64,000 bases of DNA from positions 75,198 through 139,197 of the forward strand of contig NZ_JOCT01000023.1 in NCBI RefSeq assembly GCF_000717875.1, in the 5' to 3' direction. The DNA is from Streptomyces sp. NRRL S-455. GTDB lineage: Bacteria; Actinomycetota; Actinomycetes; Streptomycetales; Streptomycetaceae. Below the pieces are notes generated by a model. The model was not told the DNA's origin. It saw nothing but the letters and a program-made list of their open reading frames with translations, and made no database searches. The first letter of the stretch is position 1. Each line of letters starts with the position of its first letter. The position numbers were made by a program, and so were the translations under genes. This document shows, one piece after another, positions 54,747 to 64,000 of this stretch.

Positions 54747-55709
54747 TCAGCCCCTCTTCCAGCCCTCGCCCCACTGCTGCTGCCGTGGCGGCTCGGGGCT
54801 CGTCTCGCTGTGTGCGTGGTACTCCACCGACTCCGCGGTCAGCTGCATGAACGCCTCTTCCAGCGACGCCTGCTGCGGACTCAGCTCGTGCAGCGTGATC
54901 CGGTGCTGCGCCGCCAGTTCGCCGATGTGCTCGGCCTTGCCGCCGTCCACCTCCAGCACTCCGTCGCCGCTCTCGACGGCCACGATCCCGGCCTGGTGCA
55001 GCACGTCGAGGAGCCTTTCCCGCTGCGGGCTGCGGACCCGGACGTACGACCGTGAGTTGCGCTGGATGAAGTCGGCCATGGAGGTGTCCGCGAGCAGCCG
55101 CCCCTGCCCGATGACGACCAGGTGGTCCGCGGTCAGGGCCATCTCGCTCATCAGGTGGGAGGAGACGAACACGGTCCGGCCCTGCGCCGCCAGAGACTTC
55201 ATCAGGGTCCGGATCCAGTGGATGCCCTCGGGGTCGAGGCCGTTGACCGGCTCGTCGAACATCAGGATCCGGGGATCGCCGAGCAGCGCCGCGGCGATGC
55301 CGAGCCGCTGCCCCATGCCCATCGAGAAGCCCTTGGTCTTCTTCTTCGCGACCGCCGTCAGCCCGACCGTCTCCAGTACCTCCCCAACCCGGCCCCGCGG
55401 AATGCCGTTGCTCTGCGCGAGGCACAGCAGGTGGTTGTAGGCGGTGCGCCCGCCGTGCCAGGCCTTGGCCTCCAGCAGGGCGCCGATGTACGTCAGGGGG
55501 TCCTTGAGCTGGTGGTAGTGCTTTCCGTCGATGCGGACGTCGCCGGCGGTGGGGTGGTCGAGACCGAGGATCATCCGCATGGTCGTGGACTTGCCCGCGC
55601 CGTTGGGTCCGAGGAAGCCGGTGACGATGCCTGGTCTGACGGTGAAGGACAGGTTGTTGACCGCCACCTTCTCGCCATAACGCTTGGTCAGCCCCTCGAG
55701 CTCAATCAT
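54747..55709 (-). CDS. ABC transporter ATPase, exporter 2
   Basis: 320 residues from ATG 55709; a GTG nine bases upstream (55718) is an alternative start. Walker A GPNGAGKSTT, signature region FSMGMGQRLGIAAALLGD, Walker B ILMFDEPVNGLDPEG. About two thirds of the ATPase domain is alignable by eye with the ATPase at 52431, so the two exporters arose by tandem duplication. A -10-like TAGCGT on the minus strand (55717-55722) ends 7 bases before the ATG, which would make the mRNA leaderless. Confidence 0.92.
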   Translation of the reverse strand: MIELEGLTKRYGEKVAVNNLSFTVRPGIVTGFLGPNGAGKSTTMRMILGLDHPTAGDVRIDGKHYHQLKDPLTYIGALLEAKAWHGGRTAYNHLLCLAQSNGIPRGRVGEVLETVGLTAVAKKKTKGFSMGMGQRLGIAAALLGDPRILMFDEPVNGLDPEGIHWIRTLMKSLAAQGRTVFVSSHLMSEMALTADHLVVIGQGRLLADTSMADFIQRNSRSYVRVRSPQRERLLDVLHQAGIVAVESGDGVLEVDGGKAEHIGELAAQHRITLHELSPQQASLEEAFMQLTAESVEYHAHSETSPEPPRQQQWGEGWKRG

Positions 55710-55730
55710 GCCCGCCACGCTAGGACGTCA

Positions 55731-55766
55731 CAAAGCCCTCTGCCACCCGAGCGGCAGAGGGCTTTG
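55731..55766 (-). terminator. terminator after filP
   Basis: CAAAGCCCTCTGCC (55731-55744), an 8-base loop, then GGCAGAGGGCTTTG (55753-55766), a perfect 14-bp stem. It lies 30 bp after the filP stop on the minus strand and separates it from the ABC exporter. Confidence 0.88.
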
Positions 55767-55795
55767 CGGAGATTCAGACTCCGTATCCCGGCGTG

Positions 55796-56731
55796 TTACC
55801 GGGACTGCTGGGCCGGGACCCCGCGGGAGACCGGCTCGTCCTCGGCCGGCGTACCGGCCGCGGCGACCGCGGCGCCCGTCAGCGTGGCGAGCATCTCGCG
55901 GACGTTCGTCAGCTGGGCGTTGATGCTGTCGCGGCGGTTGGTGAGGGCCGCGAGCTCACGCTCGGATTCCGAACGGATGCGGTCGGCCTTGGCGTTGGCG
56001 TCGGCCACGATGTCCTCGGCCTGACGCTGAGCCGTCTCGACCGTCTGGCGGGCGCGGCGCTCGGCGTCCGTGCGCAGCTTCTCGGCCTCCAGGCGCAGCT
56101 GCTCGGCCCGGTGCTCGATCTCGGCCAGGCGCTTCTCGGCCTTGGCCTGACGGGAAGCCAGGTCGCGCTCGGACTGCTCGCGACGCTTGGCGAGGTTCGT
56201 CTCGAAGTCGGCGGCGGCCTGGGCGGCCTTGGCGCGGGTCTCCTCGAAGAGGGCGTCCGCCTCCTCGCGCTTGGACTGCGCGTCCTTCTGCGCCTCGGAA
56301 CGCAGCTGGGCGGCGTCACTCTTGGCCTTCTCGACGATCCGCAGGCCCTCGTCCTCGGCCTTCGCCTTGCGATCCGCGGAGTACGCCTCGGCGTCGTTGC
56401 GAACCTGCTGGGCGGCCGACTCGGCGAGCTCGCGGTGCTGCTCGGCCGCGCGCCGGGCCTCCTCGCGCAGGTCCTTCGCCTCTTCCTCGGCGAGGCGGAG
56501 GATCTTCTCCACGCGTGCGCCGAGACCCGCGTACGACGGCTCGGCGTCGTTGACCTGGGCCTGGGCGTTCTGCGTCTCGAGGTGGAGCTCTTCGATGCGC
56601 TTTTCCAGAGCGGTGATGCGGGCGAGAGCGCTGTCACGGTCGGAGACGAGCTTGGAGATACGTTCGTCCACCTGAGCGCGGTCGTACCCACGCCGCACAA
56701 GCTCGAAGCCGTAGGGGGAAGTGTCGCTCAT
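55796..56731 (-). CDS. filP: FilP, intermediate-filament-like coiled-coil cytoskeletal protein
   Basis: 311 residues from ATG 56731. A short N-terminal DivIVA-like segment SPYGFELVRRGYDRAQVDERI is followed by a nearly unbroken coiled coil (about 20-285), rich in Ala, Glu, Arg and Lys, and a short Ala/Pro-rich end. FilP forms a network behind hyphal tips that stiffens the cell and interacts with DivIVA. It is downstream of scy with a 183-bp gap, which fits the known S. coelicolor order. Confidence 0.95.
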   Translation of the reverse strand: MSDTSPYGFELVRRGYDRAQVDERISKLVSDRDSALARITALEKRIEELHLETQNAQAQVNDAEPSYAGLGARVEKILRLAEEEAKDLREEARRAAEQHRELAESAAQQVRNDAEAYSADRKAKAEDEGLRIVEKAKSDAAQLRSEAQKDAQSKREEADALFEETRAKAAQAAADFETNLAKRREQSERDLASRQAKAEKRLAEIEHRAEQLRLEAEKLRTDAERRARQTVETAQRQAEDIVADANAKADRIRSESERELAALTNRRDSINAQLTNVREMLATLTGAAVAAAGTPAEDEPVSRGVPAQQSR

Positions 56732-56914
56732 GGGGTTCCTGTCGAAAGAGACCGGTGAGGTGATAGAGGGAATCCTAGGGGCCGAAACGGTGTGTCATCG
56801 AGCGGATGCGCGTTTGATCTGGAAAATGAGACCCCTTTCGGGTGGCTGACCGCAGGACTGCTTGCCAAAACCTTGGTCAAAGGCCCTAGCAGACACTCCC
56901 ATCGCCTCGCTTGG
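56732..56914 (-). promoter_or_regulatory. scy-filP intergenic region with likely filP promoter
   Basis: These 183 bp separate the two coiled-coil genes. On the minus strand, CCTAGGATT ends about 45 bp before the filP start and supplies a -10 TAGGAT. No clear terminator follows scy, so some read-through into filP is possible. Confidence 0.4.
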
Positions 56915-59900
56915 CTAGCTTTCCGAGGACTTGCCACCCGAACGGGGTGCGCCGACTGTTGCGCCGGCCTTCACCCCGCTGTCCTTCGCCGGGGACGGAG
57001 CCTCAAAGGATTCCAACGCCTCCAGGACGTCCTGGACACGGGAGATCTCGGCGTTGATGTCCTCGCGCCGGCGGACCAGGACCTCCAGCTCGCGCTTCCC
57101 CTCCTCGACCGTCCGCTTGGCCTCGCGGATCGCCTCCGCCTTGAGCTCCTCGGCCTCCCGGACCAGCGTGGTCTTCTTCTGCTCGGCCTCCTTGAGCAGG
57201 CCCTCGGCCTTCTTCACCGCGGCGATACGGACCTTGCCCGCCTCGGAGTTGGCCTCCGAGACGATCTCCTTGGCCTGTGCCTGCGCCTTCGCCAGCTGTT
57301 CCTCGGCGGCCTTGACGAGCGCGTCGCAGCGGTCGCCGGCCGACTTCATCGCCTCGGCCGACTCGCGCCGGGCCCGCTCGTGCAGCTCCTCGATCTCCGA
57401 GGTGATGCGGTCCCGCAGCTCCTCCGCACGCTCCCTGATCTGCGTGGCGTCCCGGCGCGCGCCGACCAGCAGCTCGTCCGCGTCCGTACGGGCCTTCTCC
57501 ACCAGCGAGTTGCCCTCGACCGTCGCCTCGGAGACGAGCCGGTCGGCCTCCTTGCGGGCCGCGCCCACCATCCGGTCGGCCTGCGACTCGGCCTCCGCCG
57601 TGGTCTTCTGCGCCTGCTGCTGCGCCTCGGAGATCAGCTTGTCGGCCTCGGCCGTGGTCTCCGTGATGAGCTTGTCGACCTGCTCGGCCGCCTCGGAGCG
57701 CCGCTTGTTGGCGTCCTTGCGGGCCTCGTCCAGTGTGCGGTCGGCCTCCTCGCGCGCGGACGTGACGAGCCGCTCCGCCTCCGCCTCCGCTTCGGCCTTG
57801 ACACGCTGGGCCTCGCCCCGGACCCGCTCGGCGTGCTGCTGCGCCGAGCCGACCGTCTCGGCGGCCTCGGCACGCAGCCGCTCCGCCTCGCCCGAGGCCT
57901 CCGCGACGAGCTGCTCGGCCTTGGCGACCGACTCGGTCCGCACCCGCTCGGCCTCGGCGGCCGCCTCGGACCGGACCCGATCGGCCTCCGAAAGAGCTTC
58001 CGTGCGGACCCGCTCGGCCTCGGTGACCGTGTCCATCCGCAGCCGGTCGGTCTCCTGGATCGTCTCGGTGGTGAGCCGCTCCGCCTCGTTGCGGGCCTCG
58101 GTGATGAGGGTGTCCGCCTGCGTCGCCGCGTCCGAGCGGATGCGGTTGGCGTCCTCACGGGCGTCCGCCCGGGTGCGCGAAGCGCTCTGCTCGGCCTCGG
58201 CGATGGCGTCCGACGCCTCCGTACGCACCCGCTGGGCGTGCTCGGCGACCTCCGCGCGGATCCGCTCCGCCTCCGTGATCGCCTCGGACATCGTCCGCTC
58301 GGCGAGCGTCTTGGCGGCCTCGGTCTCCTCGTGCGCCTCGCGCCGCAGCCGGGCGGCGTCCTCGCTCGCCCGCTCCCGCTCCGCGTACGCGTCGGAACGG
58401 ACCCGGTCCGCCTCTTCCTGCGCCTCCCGCCGCGTACGGTCCGCCGCGTGCTCGGCGGCGCTGCGCAGCCCGGTGATCTCCTCCTGGGCCTGCTCGTGCA
58501 GCCCGGCGACGGAGTCCCGGACCTGCTGGGCGTGCTGCTCGGCCGCGGACACCATCTCGGTGGCCCGCCGGTCGGCCTCCTCGACCAGCCGCACGGCCTC
58601 GGTCTGCGCATCCTCCACGCGCTTGCGCGCCGAGGCCAGCAGTTCCTCGCTCTGCTCGCGGGCCCGCTCGCGCTCCTGGTCGGCCTCCTGCCGGGCGCTG
58701 CCGAGGAGCTCCTCGGCCTCCCGGCGGCGGCGGTTGGCCTCCTCCTGGGCGGCGGCCAGCGTCTCGGACGCCTCGGTGGCCAGCCGCTCGGCGGCGGTCT
58801 GCGCCTCCGCGCGCACCCGGTCGGCGCTCTCCTGCGCCTCCGACTTCAGCCGCTCGGCCTCGCTCGCGGCCTCGGACCGCAGCCGTACGGCGACGGCCTC
58901 GCCCTCGGCCCGCGCGGCGGACGCGTCGGAAGCGGCCTCGTCGCGGAGCCGCTCGGCCTCCGCCTCGGCCTGCTGCTGGAGCGTACGGATCCGTTCGGCG
59001 GCCTCGGCGCGCAGCCGGTCGTTCTCCTCGGCGGCCTCGCGGCGGATCCGCGCGGCCTCCTCACGGGCCTCCGACAGCGCCTGCTCGGCCGCCGTCAGCC
59101 GCTCCTCCGCCTCGCTGTGGAGCCGCGTCAGCTCCTCGGCGGCCTCCGCACGGCGTGCCTCTATGGCCCGCTCGGTCTCCTCGTGCAGTTCCAGCACCGC
59201 ACGCTCGGCGTCCGACTTGAGGGCCTCGGCCTGCTCGATGACCTCCTCGCGGTGCCGTTCCGCCTCCTGCCGGGTGCGCTGCAGCGTCTCCTCGGCCTGC
59301 CGGCGCAGGGTCGTGGCCCGCTCGATGGCCTCCGTGCGGACCTTCTCGCTGTCCGTCTGGGCCGTCGTCCGCAGCTCGTCCGCGTCCGCCTTGGCCTTGG
59401 CGAGCAGCTCCTCGGCGGACCTCGCCGCCTCCTCGATCTGCGCCACGGCCTCCTTGCGGGCCTCGGCGCGGATCTTCTCGCCCTCCTCGACGGCGTCCGC
59501 CCGCAGCTGTTCGGCCTCGCCGCGCAGCCGACGGGCTTCCTCCTGGAGCTCGACCGTCTTGGCGCGGTACTCCTTGGTGTCGTCCTTCGCCGCGCCCTTG
59601 AGCTCCTCGGCGATGTCGTGCGCCTCGGCGCGCAGCCGGTCCGCCTCGGCCTCGGCCTCCCGGCGGATCCGCTCGGCCTCCTCGGCCGCGGCCCTGGTGG
59701 TCTTCTTGGCGTCCTCCGACGCCTTGGTGAGGACCTCCTCGGCGGTCCGGGCCGCCTTGGACAGCTGGGTCGCGGTCTCCTCGGCGGTGAGCGTGCGGGC
59801 CTTCTCGGCGGCCTCCGCGACGATCTTCTCGGCCTCGGCGCGGGCGTCCGCGACGATCTGCTCCGCCTCGGACTTGGTGTTCTCGGCCTCCTTCGTGGCC

Positions 59901-60862
59901 TCCTCGACCAGCCGGGCGACCTGTTCCTTGGCCGTGCGGGTGCGCGTCTCGTTCGCGGACTCGGCGCTCGCCAGGGCCTTGGCGGCGGCCTCCTTGGCCT
60001 CCGCGACCAGCTTGTCCGCCTCGGACTGCGCCTTGCGGAGCGCCTCCTCGGCCTCGGCCATCCGCTGCTCGGCGGCCCTGCTCAGCTCCTGGGCCTCGCG
60101 GCGCGCGGACTCCGACTCGGTGACGGTGGACGTGCGCAGCTGCTCGGCGTGGTCGGTGGCCTCCTGGGCCTGGGTGGAGGCCGCGTTCAGGAGGCGCTCG
60201 GCGTCCGTGCGGGCACGCCGCAGGATCTGCTCGGCCTCGGCCCGGGCCTCCTCGGCGGCGCTGGTCAGCCGCTGCCGGGCCTCGGTCGCGAGCCTCTCGG
60301 CCTCCGCGCGGGCGGCGGCCAGGGACTGCTCGGCCTCGGCGCGGGACTCCTCCAGCAGCCGGCGGGCCTGCTGCTCGGTGCGGGCCCGCAGCTGCTCCGC
60401 CCACGCCACGTTCTCGTTGACGTGCGACTCGACCGTCTGGCGGCGCTCGGACAGCTCCTGGTCCAGCTGCTGGCGGCGGGTCACCGCCTCCTGGTGCAGC
60501 TCCGCCTGGAGCCGGGCCGCCTGCTCGGCGTGTTCCTGGAGGATCCGCTGGGTCTGCGCCCGGGCCTCGCTCAGCTCCCGGTCGGCGTCCGCGCGGATCT
60601 GGTCGGCCTGCATCTGCGCGTTGCGCAGCAACTGCTCGGCCTGCCAGCCGATGTCGCCCCCCTCGAAGGAGGGCCGGGACATGATGGTGCGCCGCGCCTC
60701 GTGCAGCTTGGCGCGCAGCACCTCGACCTGGTAGCCGAGGTCCTCGGCGTGCTGGATCGCCTTTTCCCGTTCGGTCTTCAGCCGCTTCATCTCGGCTTCG
60801 AACCGAGAGAGGTGGTCGACGTCAGCCGCCGGCTCTCGCTCCTGGCTCTCGTAGCCCCGCAC
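56915..60862 (-). CDS. scy: Scy, tip-organising coiled-coil polarity protein
   Basis: About 1315 residues from GTG 60862 (start MRGYESQEREPAADVDHLSRF, quoted within limit of the first part); a TTG at 60892 would add ten residues but has no spaced ribosome site. Almost the whole chain is coiled coil of Ala, Glu, Arg, Asp and Lys with few hydrophobic residues. A hendecad-based 51-residue repeat has been described for Scy and FilP. Scy organises the tip complex with DivIVA and FilP and recruits ParA, so it sets where hyphae grow and branch. Both strands are open over this gene because of its codon and residue makeup. Confidence 0.93.
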   Translation of the reverse strand: MRGYESQEREPAADVDHLSRFEAEMKRLKTEREKAIQHAEDLGYQVEVLRAKLHEARRTIMSRPSFEGGDIGWQAEQLLRNAQMQADQIRADADRELSEARAQTQRILQEHAEQAARLQAELHQEAVTRRQQLDQELSERRQTVESHVNENVAWAEQLRARTEQQARRLLEESRAEAEQSLAAARAEAERLATEARQRLTSAAEEARAEAEQILRRARTDAERLLNAASTQAQEATDHAEQLRTSTVTESESARREAQELSRAAEQRMAEAEEALRKAQSEADKLVAEAKEAAAKALASAESANETRTRTAKEQVARLVEEATKEAENTKSEAEQIVADARAEAEKIVAEAAEKARTLTAEETATQLSKAARTAEEVLTKASEDAKKTTRAAAEEAERIRREAEAEADRLRAEAHDIAEELKGAAKDDTKEYRAKTVELQEEARRLRGEAEQLRADAVEEGEKIRAEARKEAVAQIEEAARSAEELLAKAKADADELRTTAQTDSEKVRTEAIERATTLRRQAEETLQRTRQEAERHREEVIEQAEALKSDAERAVLELHEETERAIEARRAEAAEELTRLHSEAEERLTAAEQALSEAREEAARIRREAAEENDRLRAEAAERIRTLQQQAEAEAERLRDEAASDASAARAEGEAVAVRLRSEAASEAERLKSEAQESADRVRAEAQTAAERLATEASETLAAAQEEANRRRREAEELLGSARQEADQERERAREQSEELLASARKRVEDAQTEAVRLVEEADRRATEMVSAAEQHAQQVRDSVAGLHEQAQEEITGLRSAAEHAADRTRREAQEEADRVRSDAYAERERASEDAARLRREAHEETEAAKTLAERTMSEAITEAERIRAEVAEHAQRVRTEASDAIAEAEQSASRTRADAREDANRIRSDAATQADTLITEARNEAERLTTETIQETDRLRMDTVTEAERVRTEALSEADRVRSEAAAEAERVRTESVAKAEQLVAEASGEAERLRAEAAETVGSAQQHAERVRGEAQRVKAEAEAEAERLVTSAREEADRTLDEARKDANKRRSEAAEQVDKLITETTAEADKLISEAQQQAQKTTAEAESQADRMVGAARKEADRLVSEATVEGNSLVEKARTDADELLVGARRDATQIRERAEELRDRITSEIEELHERARRESAEAMKSAGDRCDALVKAAEEQLAKAQAQAKEIVSEANSEAGKVRIAAVKKAEGLLKEAEQKKTTLVREAEELKAEAIREAKRTVEEGKRELEVLVRRREDINAEISRVQDVLEALESFEAPSPAKDSGVKAGATVGAPRSGGKSSES

Positions 60863-61071
60863 TGCGCGGTCCCATCCGTCCCCTGGTCGCAACTCTCTTC
60901 AACGAGCTCCGTCCATCCACCGAACGGGGCCCCCGGGGAATGGTGTCAGATCATCGGCGGAGCAGAGGCTGCTGCCCCGACGCTCGTCCCCCGAAACCCG
61001 GACCCCGGAATGCGGTCGCCACGGATTGGGCGGCGACCGCACCCAACCCTACCGGCCCTTATGTACGAGGG

Positions 61072-61512
61072 TCAGTGCTCAGGTGACTCAACAGGCGCCG
61101 AAGTGACCAGTTCTGTCAGTACGCCATGGCAGTCCTTGGGGTGCAGGAAGGTGATTCGTGACCCCATGGAACCGCGTCGGGGCTCTTCGTACAGCACGCG
61201 TACGCCCTTGTCGCGGATGTCCGCTGACTCCGCGTCGACGTCCGCCGTACCGAAAGCGATGTGGTGGACGCCCTCCCCGTTCTTCGCGAGCCACTTCCCG
61301 ACGGCGGAGTCCTCGCGGGTCGGCTCCAGAAGCTGCAGGTAGGAGGCGCCGCCGTCGGACGTGTCGTTGATCTTGAGCATGGCCTCGCGCACGCCCTGCT
61401 CCTCGTTGACCTCGGAGTGGAACACCTCGAAGCCGTACGTGGCCCGGTAGAACTCGACGGTCTTGTCGAGGTCGAAACAGGCGATCCCGATGTGGTCGAT
61501 TCGCGTCAGCAT
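61072..61512 (-). CDS. mce: methylmalonyl-CoA epimerase
   Basis: 146 residues from ATG 61512. It is a vicinal oxygen chelate (VOC) protein: [20 protein letters not shown] with the first metal His, and [15 protein letters not shown] and [12 protein letters not shown] with the others. It interconverts the two methylmalonyl-CoA stereoisomers, between propionyl-CoA carboxylase and the B12-dependent mutase. It is divergent from the thiolase gene. Confidence 0.95.
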   Translation of the reverse strand: MLTRIDHIGIACFDLDKTVEFYRATYGFEVFHSEVNEEQGVREAMLKINDTSDGGASYLQLLEPTREDSAVGKWLAKNGEGVHHIAFGTADVDAESADIRDKGVRVLYEEPRRGSMGSRITFLHPKDCHGVLTELVTSAPVESPEH

Positions 61513-61661
61513 GGATTCAGTGCAGCGCGCCGGAGGTGGTTACGCAACGTGCGAGCGATCACACCGACAGCCAGGTGACGCGGTGGAGTACCGGTCAGTA
61601 CATTCGAAGTAAACCCTCGTTCACTCCTCGGCTGTGCAGGCCGGTAAGGGGATCGCAGCTC

Positions 61662-62870
61662 ATGACTTCTGGAACTTCCGGAGCGAACAGCTCGGTGATC
61701 GTCGCGGGCGCGCGTACGCCCATGGGGCGGTTGCTCGGCTCGCTCAAGTCCTTCTCCGGAGCCGACCTGGGCGGCTTCGCGATCAAGGCCGCCCTCGACC
61801 GTGCGGGGATCGGTGGCGACCAGGTGCAGTACGTGATCATGGGGCAGGTGCTGCAGGCCGGGGCGGGGCAGATCCCGGCGCGCCAGGCCGCCGTCAAGGC
61901 GGGCATCCCGATGAACGTGCCGGCGCTGACCATCAACAAGGTGTGCCTGTCGGGTCTCGACGCCATCGCTCTCGCCGACCAGTTGATCCGTGCGGGTGAA
62001 TTCGACGTGATCGTCGCCGGTGGTCAGGAGTCCATGACCAACGCCCCGCACCTGCTGCCCAAGTCCCGTGAGGGCTTCAAGTACGGCGCGGTCCAGATGC
62101 TCGACGCCATGGCGTACGACGGGCTGACCGACTCCTTCGACGGCGTCGCCATGGGCGAGTCGACCGAGAAGCACAACACCCGGCTGGGCATCGGGCGCGC
62201 CGAGCAGGACGAGATCGCCGCGCTGTCTCACCAGCGTGCGGCCGCCGCCCAGAAGAACGGGCTCTACGAGGCCGAGATCACGCCGGTGGAGATCCCGCAG
62301 CGCAAGGGCGACCCGGTGCTGTTCAGCAAGGACGAGGGCATCCGCGGCGACACGACCGCGGAGTCGCTCGGGAAGCTGCGTCCGGCGTTCGCCAAGGACG
62401 GCACGATCACGGCCGGCTCCTCCTCGCAGATCTCCGACGGTGCCGCCGCCGTCGTGGTGATGAGCAAGGCCAAGGCGCAGGAACTCGGCCTGGAGTGGAT
62501 CGCCGAGATCGGGGCGCACGGGAACGTGGCCGGGCCGGACAACTCGCTGCAGTCCCAGCCGTCCAACGCGATCCAGCACGCGCTGAAGAAGGAGGGGCTG
62601 GGCGTCGAGGATCTTGATCTCATCGAGATCAACGAGGCGTTCGCGGCGGTGGCCGTGCAGTCAATGAAGGACCTTGGGGTGTCCACCGAAAAGGTGAATG
62701 TCAATGGCGGCGCCATTGCCCTGGGTCACCCGATCGGGATGTCCGGTGCCCGGCTCGTGCTGCATCTCGCGCTGGAGCTGAAGCGGCGCGGGGGCGGCGT
62801 GGGCGCGGCCGCGCTGTGCGGTGGCGGTGGTCAGGGTGACGCGCTGATCGTGCGGGTACCGAAGGCCTGA
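61662..62870 (+). CDS. acetyl-CoA C-acetyltransferase (thiolase)
   Basis: 402 residues from ATG 61662, where similarity begins, with TAAGGGGA at 61645-61652. The nucleophile Cys is in [11 protein letters not shown], the His in [17 protein letters not shown] and the second Cys in [11 protein letters not shown]. It condenses two acetyl-CoA to acetoacetyl-CoA or works in reverse. It may supply acetoacetyl-CoA for the ethylmalonyl-CoA pathway with the 3-hydroxybutyryl-CoA dehydrogenase of this window. Confidence 0.95.
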   Translation: MTSGTSGANSSVIVAGARTPMGRLLGSLKSFSGADLGGFAIKAALDRAGIGGDQVQYVIMGQVLQAGAGQIPARQAAVKAGIPMNVPALTINKVCLSGLDAIALADQLIRAGEFDVIVAGGQESMTNAPHLLPKSREGFKYGAVQMLDAMAYDGLTDSFDGVAMGESTEKHNTRLGIGRAEQDEIAALSHQRAAAAQKNGLYEAEITPVEIPQRKGDPVLFSKDEGIRGDTTAESLGKLRPAFAKDGTITAGSSSQISDGAAAVVVMSKAKAQELGLEWIAEIGAHGNVAGPDNSLQSQPSNAIQHALKKEGLGVEDLDLIEINEAFAAVAVQSMKDLGVSTEKVNVNGGAIALGHPIGMSGARLVLHLALELKRRGGGVGAAALCGGGGQGDALIVRVPKA

Positions 62871-62910
62871 GCACCGGTTCTCGGACCTCCCTTTCATGAA
62901 CGGAGCTGTG

Positions 62911-63867
62911 ATGCAGGACGTCTCCACGCTGGTCGCCCAGGCCAGGGAGGGCCGGCCGCGGGCCGTGGCCCGGTTGATCTCCCTGGTGGAGGGGGCGTCC
63001 CCGCAGCTCCGGGAGGTCATGGCGGCGCTCGCGCCCCTTGCGGGCGGGGCGTACGTGGTGGGGCTGACCGGGTCGCCGGGGGTCGGCAAGTCCACGTCGA
63101 CCTCGGCGCTGGTGACGGCCTACCGCAAGCAGGGCAAACGGGTCGGCGTCCTGGCCGTCGACCCGTCGTCCCCGTTCTCCGGGGGCGCGCTGCTCGGGGA
63201 CCGGGTGCGGATGTCGGAGCACGCGTCCGACCCGGGCGTCTACATCCGCTCGATGGCGACGCGGGGGCACCTGGGCGGGCTCGCGTGGGCCGCTCCGCAG
63301 GCCATCCGCGTGCTGGACGCGGCGGGGTGCGACGTGATCCTCGTCGAGACGGTGGGGGTCGGGCAGTCGGAGGTGGAGATCGCCTCGCAGGCGGACACGT
63401 CCGTGGTGCTGCTCGCGCCGGGGATGGGCGACGGGATCCAGGCGGCCAAGGCCGGGATCCTGGAGATCGGTGACGTGTACGTCGTGAACAAGGCGGACCG
63501 GGACGGGGCCGATGCGACGGCTCGCGAGCTGAACCACATGCTGGGGCTGGGGGAGGCCCGGGGGCCGGGTGACTGGCGGCCGCCGATCGTCAAGACGGTC
63601 GCGGCGCGGGGGGAAGGTGTCGACGAGGTCGTCGAGGCGCTGGAGAAGCACCGGGCCTGGATGGAGGAGCGGGGTGTCCTCGCGGAGCGGCGGATGTCCC
63701 GGGCCTCCCGCGAGGTCGAGACGATCGCGGTGACGGCGCTGCGGGAGCGGATCGGGGACCTGCACGGGGACCGACGCCTCGGGGCGCTGGCCGAGCGGAT
63801 CGTGGCGGGCGAGCTGGATCCGTACCGTGCGGCTGACGAGCTGGTCGCCGGGTTGACGGAAGGGTGA
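62911..63867 (+). CDS. meaB: MeaB, G-protein chaperone of methylmalonyl-CoA mutase
   Basis: 318 residues from ATG 62911, with CGGAG at 62900-62904; ATG 62896 is an alternative. A SIMIBI GTPase: Walker A GLTGSPGVGKSTSTSAL (about 51-67), switch-type VDPSSPFSGGALLGDRVRM, ILVETVGVGQSEVE and the base motif VVNKADRDGAD. It loads and protects adenosylcobalamin on methylmalonyl-CoA mutase. Together with mce and the adenosyltransferase it supports that pathway. Confidence 0.95.
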   Translation: MQDVSTLVAQAREGRPRAVARLISLVEGASPQLREVMAALAPLAGGAYVVGLTGSPGVGKSTSTSALVTAYRKQGKRVGVLAVDPSSPFSGGALLGDRVRMSEHASDPGVYIRSMATRGHLGGLAWAAPQAIRVLDAAGCDVILVETVGVGQSEVEIASQADTSVVLLAPGMGDGIQAAKAGILEIGDVYVVNKADRDGADATARELNHMLGLGEARGPGDWRPPIVKTVAARGEGVDEVVEALEKHRAWMEERGVLAERRMSRASREVETIAVTALRERIGDLHGDRRLGALAERIVAGELDPYRAADELVAGLTEG

Positions 63868-64000
63868 GCGGGCGCGGCGCTGGTGTAGCGCGTGGCGCCG
63901 GCGGTTTCGTGGTGGGTCGGGGCCGCGCCGGGGGGTGTCCGTCCTCGGAACGGCGCGATGGGGTCGGAGACCAATTGACTGTCCGTTGACGCGCCAACCA

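Noticed and set aside
56931..60734. Second long plus-strand frame of 1267 codons across scy
   Set aside because: Ser/Arg/Ala low-complexity translation, again the mirror of the coiled-coil codons.
56792..61342. Plus-strand open frame of 1516 codons across scy
   Set aside because: It is antisense to scy, has Leu/Gly/Arg-rich repetitive translation with no family features, and exists because of the GC-rich codon pattern.

Overview
The window is high-GC actinobacterial DNA, almost certainly from a Streptomyces chromosome. Codons strongly favour G/C in third position, many starts are GTG or TTG, and several genes look leaderless. The window also carries the Streptomyces polar-growth genes scy and filP, a rho with the long actinobacterial insertion, and a CBM2-FnIII-GH18 chitinase. 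From memory, the gene order from about 10.3 kb to the right edge follows the S. coelicolor core block running from the threonine genes through rho and the ATP synthase to scy and meaB.

Region 1 (1 to about 10.09 kb) is the right part of an actinomycete integrative and conjugative element (AICE) of the pSAM2 type. In order it holds a frameshifted small zinc-motif gene, an ATP-binding regulator, a GntR/UTRA repressor with strong operator repeats, a small conserved protein, an FtsK/SpoIIIE-type translocase, a DUF2637 membrane protein, four small transfer/spread proteins, a replication initiator, an excisionase and a tyrosine integrase. A NERD-domain protein and a zinc-motif protein of unknown function lie between the integrase and a tRNA-Arg(CCG), the likely attachment site. 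The left end of the element is outside the window.

Region 2 (10.3 to 26.4 kb) is core metabolism and information processing: a response regulator, nrtL (ArgS-related), lysA, thrA (homoserine dehydrogenase), thrC, thrB, rho, an LCP cell-wall ligase, rpmE with a sigma-R-type promoter, prfA, prmC (methylates release factors), a Sua5/TsaC enzyme, a phosphatase-like protein without its nucleophile cysteine, and a second-type glyA.

Region 3 (26.5 to 36.1 kb) is a WecA/Rfe-type glycosyl-phosphate transferase and the complete ATP synthase operon atpIBEFHAGDC, which ends in a strong hairpin. Region 4 (36.1 to 45.2 kb) has a DUF2550 protein, chitinase chiC with its chiS/chiR two-component pair and a direct-repeat promoter, two small membrane proteins, a corrinoid adenosyltransferase, an ABC-2 exporter with a divergent TetR regulator, and a 3-hydroxybutyryl-CoA dehydrogenase.

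Region 5 (45.2 to 55.7 kb) has a STAS-domain protein, a large membrane-anchored STAND-like ATPase with a Pro/Thr-rich outer tail, NucS mismatch endonuclease, an uncharacterised protein, a luciferase-like monooxygenase, a small zinc-motif protein and two tandem duplicated ABC exporters. Region 6 (55.7 kb to the end) has filP and scy (coiled-coil polarity proteins of the hyphal tip), then mce, an acetyl-CoA acetyltransferase and meaB, which serve methylmalonyl-CoA and acyl-CoA metabolism.

The most notable points are the frameshifted zinc-motif gene and paired operators of the AICE, its untypical cargo next to the tRNA, the membrane-anchored ATPase, the two signalling-type proteins lacking their canonical catalytic or phosphorylated residue, and several regulatory sites readable directly in the DNA.
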